Below, in pieces: positions 55,205 through 64,000 of a stretch of 64,000 nt of DNA (position 1 is its first letter; every line of letters begins with the position of its first letter). The notes below the pieces were generated by a model, which had not been told where the DNA came from, made no database searches, and was given only the letters and a program-made list of their open reading frames with translations. Source of the DNA: Molanna angustata (taxonomy: Eukaryota; Arthropoda; Insecta; Trichoptera; Molannidae); contig OY754982.1 of assembly GCA_963576475.1 (NCBI GenBank), positions 3,458,701 to 3,522,700 of the forward strand, written 5' to 3'. A program made the translations under genes and the position numbers.

Positions 55205-55390
55205 TTCTTGGCCAACGGCGGGACATAAAAGCTAGTGTAAAATAAACACGCCTTTCATAGCACATAGCACACACACGCACAGTATATATTGTATTGAAAC
55301 TTTCAGAATACAAATCTCAGCATGATACCGACTAGTTGATAATCTGTAATAAAAAAATACCCTTAAAAATAGCGAGATCGCAACTCCCCA
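55205..55390 (-). repeat. Dispersed repeat A, partial
   Basis: CATAGCACATAGCACACACA, TGAAACTTTCAGAATAC and CATGATACCGACTAGTTGA match, inverted, the start of the copy at 7617. Confidence 0.6.
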
Positions 55391-56234
<844 letters not shown>

Positions 56235-56693
56235 CCGTTGGCCAAAGATACGAGATCTTTATTAGATTATTTATAGCCCCCATTCACCACATTATTAAAA
56301 AAAAAATCATTTCACGTCATTTCAAGTTATAACTTTTCGATCTGTTGAACGTGCCACACTACCTATCCCCATCCACACTACAAATGTTTTCATCTCTTCT
56401 TTTCAAGTACAATCAGCTAGACTATGGAATGGCCTAAGTGATGGAGTAACGTCATCTCAATCTATACAATTATTTAAAAGTAAACTTAAAAACAACTTTA
56501 CTTGCCAAACACTTCCTCAATGTTCCTCCTTTCCTTATTGCAATGGTGTTATTTTTTTTTCTCTTGTTTGTATTTTTTTCTTTTTCTATGTACCTACCAT
56601 AGAATAATAATAAAAATTTAGAAAACTCATTCCCATAGAATACATCGCTGAAAAATTGAAGCCGTTTTATTGGCCGGCTCGTATCAATATATG

Positions 56694-57053
56694 ATTCCTC
56701 GTAGTATTTCTCGTAGCAGTAATCTACTTATTGTTGTCAATATAAATATGGTGTGATAAATAAAAATAAATAATAAATAAATTTTGAAATAAAAAAATAA
56801 GGCAATCGGTCCGTCGCCATAATCGAACATTTTTTTACTCACGCAATTTATTTAACTCAAACGAAAAAAGAAAAAGATTTTTTTCTGATACTAAAAATAG
56901 TTTCCGCACGGTGAATTGTCCATACGGTCAACTGTCCATACGGTAAATTGTCCCCACGGTAAATTTTCATCACGGTAAATTGTCCATACGGTAAAAAGGG
57001 CGTACGGTAAATTGTCCACGGTCAATCGGCTACGGTAAATTGCCCGGACACGG
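56694..57053. mobile_element. 360-bp insertion within the MITE
   Basis: TCAATATATG lies on both sides (56684-56693, 57054-57063) but occurs once in the intact MITE, so this is a 10-bp target duplication. The left end ATTCCTCGTAGTATTTCTCG and right end CCCGGACACGG are not inverted repeats. It contains an A/T-rich run near 56758-56800 and a cluster of ACGGTAAATTGTCC motifs at 56915-57053. Class unknown. Confidence 0.7.
56915..57053 (+). repeat. Irregular ACGGTAAATTGTCC repeat cluster
   Basis: About eight or nine variants of ACGGTAAATTGTCC separated by 0-6 bases (CAT, CC, GGGCGT and so on). Variants include ACGGTCAACTGTCC and ACGGTAAATTGCCC. Confidence 0.85.
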
Positions 57054-57370
57054 TCAATATATGTATGACTCTGCTATAATTTAGCAAGTAATTTTGCTAT
57101 TTTGTTAACTATTCCGTAAATAATTTTGCAAGCATTTAAAAAATTACCTATTTGGAGAACGGATCACGCAGAGGGCTAATGATTACTGAATGCTCATAGC
57201 AAAATGTTGACCAAATTAGTCAACATAAAGTAGTCTCATTTACTGCAGGCTTAAGAGTATTCTATACTATTACAATTCTATGGTACCTACCAAATTAACT
57301 TCACGTTGGCGATGCTCCGGTTTGTTGGAAGAAATTGGCTTATGGCAATAAACCCATCTAATCTAGAAAT

Positions 57371-58044
57371 TTCTCAATGAACACCGCACCTGCAATAGCT
57401 ATATTCTCTGTAAGGGAATTATTTTGGATTTCGTTCAAAATGCATTAAGCAATTTTAGAACCTTTGAGATTATCTGTAGAAAATACCTACGTTGCACTTT
57501 CAACTTTATTCTCTACTAAACATCAATTACAAACTCAGGTACATACACAAAGGGCAAGATACTATAAACAACATTACATTTACTTCTGGAATGTAGGGTA
57601 CTGAAATTAGTCAAATTGGTATAATTTACCTACCCGTGAAACCACAAACATTAAAATCTGAAATGTTGAAACTCATCACCAAGAATATCTCAAATGATAC
57701 TTTCAGCATCTTGATGTGTAACTTTGTTAATAAACTGTGAAGAATAGATAGTTTAAAAAAACCTAAGCATGCACCCGAAAATTTACACAACATAAAAAAT
57801 GCGTTGTCTGCAATCTATCTGTCAATTTTCGTAGAATTCCATACCTAATTAATCTACAGTTGAATTTATCATTTTTGCTTTTCTATTGCATTTTTTTACT
57901 ACCGTGTTAATTTGATTATTTTAACCAAAAAAGGTCTAAGGGAGAAAACACCAGAAAAAAGAAAGTGTTCACATTTACGAAAATAAGTTGAAGATTTTCA
58001 AATAAATCAAAAGAACAAATTTCACATTAAAAAAAACGAGGATC
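57371..58044. other. No recognisable feature
   Basis: AT-rich sequence without supported features. Confidence 0.5.
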
Positions 58045-58270
58045 TATGTATCTTCTAGTATCATCTGTTCAGGTCCCCCGATGTTGAATTTCGCCAGAGA
58101 GTACATACATCTCCTTTCGAATCAGATCTTCCACGATCCTAATTCCCGTCCACTCTCGTATATTGCAGAACCATGAAATTCGTGTCCTGCCGATACCTCG
58201 TTATTTCTCCATTTTTCCCTTAATGATCAAATGTAGTAATTTATATTTGTCCTCTCTTTCCCAAGTATCT
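58045..58270 (-). mobile_element. RTE-like LINE fragment (N-I-R-E-W-T-G family)
   Basis: Minus-strand translation: L-H-L-I-I-K-G-K-M-E-K, then after a stop R-G-I-G-R-T-R-I-S-W, then N-I-R-E-W-T-G-I-R-I-V-E-D-L-I. The same blocks occur at 6765-7470 and 20960-21110. Confidence 0.7.
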
Positions 58271-58449
58271 ATTATAAATTGAAACAGCACAGCAATGGAG
58301 AAAGGGAGAAGAGAATTTCTTAAATATCTGTACAGAACTAATAAATCGGTAAGTCTAATATTTTTACAGGTGCATATACACAATAAAGTGAGATTTTTTT
58401 CTCTGTGTGGAGTCAAAGATGTTTTATGACAAATTCTAATCATCTTTAT

Positions 58450-58840
58450 AGCAGAACCGAGAAATCAAGGCACCTACAGGGTTTATGACCTGTTTGGTTG
58501 GTTTATGGCTGGTTTACATGATCACTTTATGCGTTTGCGCAACGTACATCACACAATTTCTCAGTAGATGGCGTTACGAAAAAGTTTCTTCGTCAATTCA
58601 TAGATGGAGATGGTGTTTCAGCTTATTCTCAATAAAAAAAAATTCACGATTAACATATAAAGAACATTCAATAATTAAAATGATAGGGAACTAAATGAGA
58701 AGGCATAATTTGTGAACATTACGCAAGTGCATAAAGTGATCTCTTAAACCAGCCGATGATAGGTCGTAAACCCTGCAGGTTCCATGATTTCCTGGTTCTC
58801 CAATATATTCCTACTTCGTCTATATGAGATGTTAAAAAAG
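58450..58840. mobile_element. Foldback family D, decayed two-arm copy
   Basis: GAGAAATCAAGGCACCTACA and CACTTTATGCGTTTGCGC on the left are mirrored by ATAAAGTGATCTC and CAGGTTCCATGATTTCC on the right. The centre has lost much of the arm compared with 8608-9418. Confidence 0.7.
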
Positions 58841-60083
58841 TGTTATTCCATTGTCTTACTGATTGAACTGTCAAAATGAGCTAAAATTTTAAATATAAGG
58901 TTAGAAGAAATGGCAAATATACTAACCTGAAAAGGTTGAAGAGACAAGCTGTGATTTGACGAATAAAATTGTTTCAATTTTAATGAAAGTTATGTATGTA
59001 CATATTGTAGACAAGTGAAATAATTTGAACGACAAGAACCGGGTACTCATTATTTTGGCCAACGATAAAGTCTTTAGAATTATGTAGATAAATATTGATA
59101 TACTTATAAAAAGTGTAAAAACTATTTCTTTGCATACAAAACAATCAGATCGAAAAGAAAATAAAACTTTAAATGCTCGCCTAGAAGTTGTAGACGATGA
59201 CGTGTGTGGTAATAACTTAACAAAACTGTGATTCGTTACATCGGAGCGCGAATAATGGTAGAACAATATACCAAGTACTGGAATTGTGTTCATAAATGGC
59301 CCGTTTAACACACCGTATACCGTCAGAGGCAGGAGTGGTGTTTAATCAAATTTAACACAGGAATTCCACAAAACAATGGCTGCTGTAGCAAAGTAAATAA
59401 TTAAGAATTTAGCAAGACTTGACATTCATTCAACCCCGCCCTCGGCAGCGGGAGTCTCTCCATATGGCTCCGCATTGTTAGAAGAATGTCTTCTTGTAAG
59501 TATCGTTAGAAACTGAATACCCCTTTGTGAGGTTTTGTTAGCCGGGTGGCTTTAGTCATATTATTCCCTTATTCAGAAATCGGTTCATAATAACTGTTTT
59601 GTTTGTTGTATACATTCGAACAATATTATTCACTCTGTTGGTGGTGTTTACATACGGATGGATGAGTTGACTCAAGTGTGAGTAATCGTGTAATGAAAAT
59701 TTTACATTACTATGTGTTGTAATAATTACATAATGGTTTTAATTGTTGGCGTTCCGAGGAAAAGTTGTACGGTATATTTGGATTAAACAAAGGTACCATC
59801 AAGGCCAGGAAAACATATTGTGAAAATTTGATGTTCTTAGAAGTTAAGTAAATATGTTCCGATCCACCATACAGATATTTTCACGTTGTTTATCTATCCA
59901 AAGTAAATTTATGACCCTAATCGTGATATTTTCTGATGTATTAATATTTTTAGACGTTGTAGTAAGTTAACATAGTAAATTTCAAAGATTGAAATAATTA
60001 CAATCGTTAAACAAATTAAATGAGTATAAAAAACGGGTTGAAATTAACAAGTTATATTTATTACTAGTTTTACTTTGCAATTA
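58841..60083. other. No gene recognised
   Basis: The 129-codon minus frame at 58922-59311 has a hydrophobic stretch but no recognisable motif. 59440-59530 (CCCGCCCTCGGCAGCGGGAG) is GC-richer and single copy; it contains a small CCCGC/GCGGG inverted repeat. Confidence 0.4.
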
Positions 60084-60086
60084 TTA

Positions 60087-60255
60087 AGCTGGTTGCAGAC
60101 CAAAAACTAAGCTATTTAAGGTAAGCATAGCTCGGCTAGCTGAGGTCGTTTTTTATGCAAGTGTGCAGACCGCAAATTATGTGAACTAGTATGAAAAATA
60201 TCCTCAGCTATGCGACCGAAAATAACTTAGCTTAGCTTTTGGTCTGAAACCCGCT
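60087..60255. mobile_element. 169-bp MITE with TTA target
   Basis: AGCTGGTTGCAGACCAAAAA at the left is inverted at the right (TTTTGGTCTGAAACCCGCT). TTA flanks both sides (60084-60086, 60256-60258). CTTAGCT/AGCTAAG words recur inside. A TTA target suggests PIF/Harbinger, but there is no coding sequence to confirm it. Confidence 0.8.
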
Positions 60256-60411
60256 TTACGGTAACCTATATGATCAATAGTACAATACTTAAGAGGGTGA
60301 CTGCTGCCAAAGTACCTATTTTTTCAATTTGATATACCATCATTATTACTAAAGGAAGCATTTTGAAAAAAATAACCTAGTTATTTTGGATATTAATAAA
60401 GAGAAAAATAC

Positions 60412-60859
60412 CTTAACTTTTTGATTATGTTCTGTATATATTCTTGTAGGAAAATAATAAGCATACCCCGATTTTAGACATTTATCTTAAATTTCTAAAA
60501 AAACATAAGGTATAAAACAATATCTTTTTTTTATAAATTAAAGAAGAACAAAATACCTGGAAAAATATGATATGACGTTGCATAAACGCATCAGGTTAAG
60601 TAAATAAACCAAAAAAACTTTTATTACGCAATGGCGCTGAATGTAAAATAAATGTTTTTTAGGTTTATTTACTAAACCTGAAGCATTAATGCAACGTCAC
60701 ATCATATTTTTCTAGATATTTTTGTCTTCTTTAATTTAATAAAAAATATATTACTCTAAGCCTTATAGTTCATTAAAAATGTATGATAAACGTTGAAATT
60801 CGGGGTATGCCATTATTTTTCTACAAGAATTTATACAGAACATTATCAAAAAGTTAAGC
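60412..60859. mobile_element. 448-bp foldback element
   Basis: The left half (CTTAACTTTTTGATTATGTT, AAGCATACCCCGATTT, TATGACGTTGCATAAACG, AGTAAATAAACC) is mirrored by the right half, with about 10-15% differences and a centre near 60640. No coding capacity and no matching direct repeats outside. Confidence 0.75.
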
Positions 60860-61800
60860 AATATAAAATATATAAATAAATAATTATTGTTTTAAAATAT
60901 TGAATTTTAGAGTTTGACGTATACGAAGGAAAAAAAAATTATACAAAAAAACATCACTTCGACACACATACTATGTACTCTAAACATCATATTTGTTGAG
61001 AAATTGATGTAAAAAATTCGCTTAAAAATGTGAAAACATCAACACATAGAAGTGTAGAGTTTAAATATGTATGTTCTTGAATTTGTCCGAAAATTTATTA
61101 TTTGGAGTTGAGTTGTAGCAGTTGATACTTAAGTATTCACTGGTTTATGTACAAAGTAGTTAATAACATCCAACAGGTAAAGCTATAAAGGTAACCGCTA
61201 CCAGCAGCTGTCAAAACTTCACTTAGTTTACCATCTAAATACCCAAAATTCTGGTCGGAATGGCACGACTATGGTTTGCTTAGTTTTAAACACATTCCTT
61301 GTCGCTTGTTATGTTGTTAGCATCGGAATGAGGCGGAACAAGGTCTCACTATTTAAGTACATATGTATATATCAAATAGAGTGTTCTCGTATGAAATATA
61401 ACTGTGATTTGAAATTTAAAGGTACCAAGAATTAATTTCTCAACCCTCGTACTAAGAAGATGACACTGAATAAAAGCAGTGTGAGGAAGTGTACCTTCAG
61501 AAGACAGGAGCGAGCGGTTGGGGGACATTTACTTTGCCAGAATCAAAGGCATTATTCAACGTCGTCGTAATTTGCTATGCTTTTTGAAATATGATAATTG
61601 CTCTCTGAATATTTAACTAGTTTGATTTTGACGATGGAACGCAAAGAGGTGGCGAGGAAATGACGTTCATATTTGATATTATCATAAACTGGAATCTCGA
61701 AACTATGAATTCGCTATTATTCATGTTGGATAAAATGAAGACTTTCTCTCTTATATACTCTATTTAACTTTACATATTAATTTGTTGTTTTTTTTTCCAA
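60860..61800. other. No recognisable feature
   Basis: AT-rich sequence; I see no gene. Confidence 0.5.
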
Positions 61801-61995
61801 TATCAGGATAACTAAAGGAAAGTATATGACAGAATAAGCATATGAATATCGAAAGCAAAGTCCGGATATATAAAACATGTGTAAGACCCATTGCCACCTA
61901 CGGAGTAGAGACCAGAGTAGTCTCAACGAGAACAAAATCTCTTCTGAGAACATCAGAGATGAAGACATTGAGATGTATAACCGGAAACATACTAA

Positions 61996-62647
61996 CGGGC
62001 TATTTCCCCACTCTGGATAAAGTTCTAGATAACTATCCATAAGATAAATTTATCTTAAGGATAAATGAAGCGAGCGTTTCACCACCTACAAATTTCTTAC
62101 AGATTGTTATCCGACGGATAAAGGGTGGCAACGTTGTAATTTCATCTATTTCAATGGTCTTGTCTATGGGTTGATAAAGCTGTCACATTGTAAATCGTAA
62201 AAAGTCGCAGTAAACAACGGACAACGGTAAATAAACACGCGGTCAAAACGAACACGTGGACACAAAACAAGATATTTCAAATATTTTGAGAATGTATAAA
62301 AGAGAAAGAACTACGAATTTCTGAGAGGATGACATCAACGTGTTGGTGGATTTAGTTTGTCAATATAAAAATGTTATAGAAAATAAGATATAAGAAAAAA
62401 TAATTTCTTTTATGAGACGATATCATCGTCGATTTGGTCATGAATTTCGATCATTTAAAAAATAACTTATACTCAGTTTAACTTATCTATCACTTATCGC
62501 GAACCTATTCCGCTAGACAACATATCTAGAACTTTATCCATGGGATAGAGCTATCAGAGAGTCGTGAAACGCATTTTTCGGTTTATCCGTTAGATTTGTG
62601 TTAGATTGGCTATCGGGCACTTTATCCAGAGGTGGTGAAATAGCCCG
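61996..62647 (+). mobile_element. 652-bp Harbinger-like non-autonomous element
   Basis: CGGGCTATTTCCCCACTCTG at the left is inverted at the right (CAGAGGTGGTGAAATAGCCCG). TAA flanks both sides (61993-61995, 62648-62650), a TWA target as in PIF/Harbinger. Sub-terminal words TTTCACCACCT and GGATAA recur. A Myb/SANT-like protein remnant is inside (62292-62393). No transposase. Confidence 0.8.
62292..62393 (+). pseudogene. Myb/SANT-like DNA-binding domain remnant
   Basis: One frame from ATG 62292 to TAA 62391-62393, with a single internal stop at codon 11. It reads T-T-N-F, stop, E-D-D-I-N-V-L-V-D-L-V, then Q-Y-K-N-V-I-E-N-K. This matches the first helix region of the Myb/SANT-like domain (Myb_DNA-bind_5 type) often encoded next to Harbinger transposases. 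The K-T-D-A and tryptophan blocks that should follow are gone. Confidence 0.65.
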
Positions 62648-62880
62648 TAAGAGACCTAATTCGAAATACTGAAATAAGAAAAAAGAACAGTACGGAAGAC
62701 ATCGTCAGATTGGGAAGACAGCGGAGGCAGTATTGGAGCTCACATGTTAACAGAATGGATGAAAATAGACTCCCGCGTATCGCTCTCTAGGAGAACCCAG
62801 CTGAAAGGAGACCACCAGGAAGACCTCAAAATAGATGGCGAGACAGCTGGCAGTCCACATCGCTGGAGACAGAATAGCGG

Positions 62881-63479
62881 TAGAAACAGATCTACGGATC
62901 TTTGAAAAGGAAGAAGTTTTTTTTTTCGAAGAACCGAATAAACTTACCTAACCGCAAATCGGAAAAAAATAACGATGAAGAAATGTTGACCTTAAGGGGG
63001 CATATAAACCTAAACAACCCAATTTTAAATCGAATTTCTCAAATTTGTGTAACAGTGTGTTTCTCATAAAAATACCATAAGTACAATTTTAAAATTGAGC
63101 ATAAATTTTACTAAAACAATTATTTAAAATATATAAAATTTTAATACATTTTTCTAAATTACTCCATAACTTTGTGTCGTAGAGAAATAAATATTTCATA
63201 TCCTTAAAGAGTGCACAAAATCTATGTGAATGTCTGATATTTTTTTTCAATTCAAGTCAGGTTTGTTCTTAAAATCCAAAAAATCAACAAGTTTGCGGTT
63301 TCCGATGTTTTGAATCACATATATACAATTTTCAACGCACGTGACAGTAATGCGTATCCTATGTAACCCTTACTAACGCGTATCTTCATAATGCATTAGG
63401 CGGTTCTAATATGTATATCATGTTTTCAGTCTCTAGGTTTAGCGTGATATGTCCCCTTAATGTCTAAGTTCGTAAGATA
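62881..63479. other. No recognisable feature
   Basis: AT-rich sequence. No gene seen. Confidence 0.5.
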
Positions 63480-63985
63480 TCTGTATTTTATTGTATTGTA
63501 TATATTTTATTTAGATGTAAAAAAAATACAATTTCTTACATCTAGTATAAACAAAAATAAAAATAAACAAATCAACATCGGATGACTAAATGAACACACA
63601 AATAAGACACGTACCTATCAATAACAATAAAACACAAAGTAAAAAAAAGGAAAACACACTACCACAATAGAAGACATCAAAGAACATGAAAAAAAAACAA
63701 TAATATAGTATCAAAACAAGCAAAACAGATATTATAGTCTAAGAACATAATATATAAACAATAGAAACACACGATTTTTAAAAATAACTTTTGTTTTATG
63801 TATTCAGCACCTAAGCGACGAAAAGCGGCAAGACTAGACGCCTCCTTTACACATTCAGGCAAATCATTATAAAGTTGTAAGCCTTTGTAGTACACACTAT
63901 TTTGTGTACCTGCCAGGTTTGTCTGCGGCAGTCTAAAGTCCCGCCTACTTCTCGTCGGGTATGCGTGAACTTCAAAATTGTACAT
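63480..63985 (-). mobile_element. Jockey-like LINE 3' end, entering from the right edge
   Basis: A 102-codon minus-strand frame has Y-P-T-R-S-R-R-D-F-R-L-P, then N-S-V-Y-Y-K-G-L-Q-L-Y-N-D-L-P and V-K-E-A-S-S-L-A-A-F-R-R. This is the C-terminus of a jockey-group ORF2. The tail is A-rich with an AATAAA-like word near 63500. The element probably continues beyond the window. Confidence 0.8.
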
Positions 63986-64000
63986 AATATTTTTTTGTAA

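Larger units (their letters stand above)
56598..57282 (-). mobile_element. hAT-like MITE, second copy, itself interrupted
   Basis: Same termini as 25384-25699 (CATAGAATAATAATA / inverted), in the opposite orientation. GTACCTAC flanks both ends exactly (56590-56597, 57283-57290), an 8-bp target duplication. 56694-57053 is absent from the other copy. Confidence 0.85.
56235..57370 (+). mobile_element. Jockey/CR1-group LINE 3' end, split by a MITE
   Basis: 56330-56510 translates with frameshifts to R-S-V-E-R-A-T-L-P-I-P-I-H and then S-A-R-L-W-N-G-L-S, as in the LINE at 4161. The 3' UTR tail (GGTTTGTTGGAAGAAATTGG, ATGGCAATAAACCCATC) is found only at 57331-57365, after the MITE at 56598-57282. The two parts together make a normal 3' end. 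Confidence 0.7.
61805..62880 (+). mobile_element. RTE-like LINE fragment, split by a Harbinger-like element
   Basis: 61842-61995 encodes K-V-R-I-Y-K-T-C-V-R-P-I-A-T-Y-G and K-T-L-R-C-I-T-G-N, the region after the RT catalytic core. From 62651 the same frame continues with R-N-T-E-I-R-K-K-N and G-R-Q-R-R-Q-Y-W-S-S-H-V-N-R-M-D-E-N to a stop. Further coding resemblance (R-P-P-G-R-P-Q-N-R-W-R-D-S-W) follows. The frame is continuous once 652 bp plus one TAA are disregarded. Endonuclease and RT core are missing. Confidence 0.8.

Noticed and set aside
58922..59311. 129-codon minus-strand frame
   Set aside because: No motif, no second copy, AT-driven hydrophobicity and no splice or promoter context.

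Overview
Kind of DNA. This is eukaryotic, AT-rich, repeat-dominated DNA, almost certainly from an insect or another arthropod. I see no bacterial operon structure, no rRNA and no intact tRNA gene. The evidence is the mixture of 5'-truncated jockey/CR1/RTE-type non-LTR retrotransposons, Penelope-like elements with GIY-YIG remnants, a Ty3/gypsy LTR element, piggyBac, PIF/Harbinger, pogo/Tigger and hAT-like DNA elements, and tRNA-derived SINEs. Frequent short words such as GTAGGTACCTAC are reminiscent of Lepidoptera, but I cannot fix the order. I found no convincing host protein-coding gene; the window is probably intergenic or a large intron.

Layout. 1-5 kb: dispersed repeats, two copies of a foldback-type repeat, a MITE, a 5'-truncated LINE and a 41-bp-arm palindrome. 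6-11 kb: a LINE interrupted by another LINE, an 811-bp foldback, and LTR/leader debris with a MITE inside. 11-18 kb: a 207-bp insertion with 47-bp inverted arms and a 13-bp target duplication, a MITE split by a LINE, SINE pieces, a LINE whose 3' end has expanded into four 47-bp repeats, and a piggyBac deletion derivative. 18-27 kb: a Penelope remnant, a 758-bp tandem duplication of a LINE 3' end, more LINE debris, a hAT-like MITE and a second Penelope remnant. 27-37 kb: one LINE with RNase H and a 12-bp target duplication, SINEs, a 43-bp minisatellite, and long stretches with nothing recognisable. 37-42.5 kb: a Penelope remnant split by a 692-bp inverted-repeat element, a PIF/Harbinger derivative carrying a MADF exon, a jockey-like LINE and a pogo/Tigger derivative.

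42.86-51.12 kb: the centrepiece. It is a complete, apparently very young LTR element with two 1179-bp LTRs, a 4-bp target duplication, a PBS-like site and a polypurine tract. Its 5.9-kb interior keeps only the C-terminal end of an integrase, plus a 156-bp in-frame tandem repeat and several strong hairpins, two of them with a conserved loop and a covarying stem pair. It looks like a non-autonomous (LARD-type) element mobilised in trans. It sits inside an antisense LINE that also carries a separate LINE-tail insertion.

53-56 kb: arrays of tandem repeats ending in about 430 bp of (TA)n. 56-64 kb: a LINE split by a hAT-like MITE that is itself split by a 360-bp insertion rich in ACGGTAAATTGTCC motifs, foldbacks, a LINE split by a Harbinger-like element with a Myb/SANT remnant, and a LINE running off the right edge.

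How the parts relate. Nothing here forms a pathway. The logic is nesting: insertion sites and target duplications order the events, and the DNA elements repeatedly keep an accessory or DNA-binding piece while losing the catalytic core.
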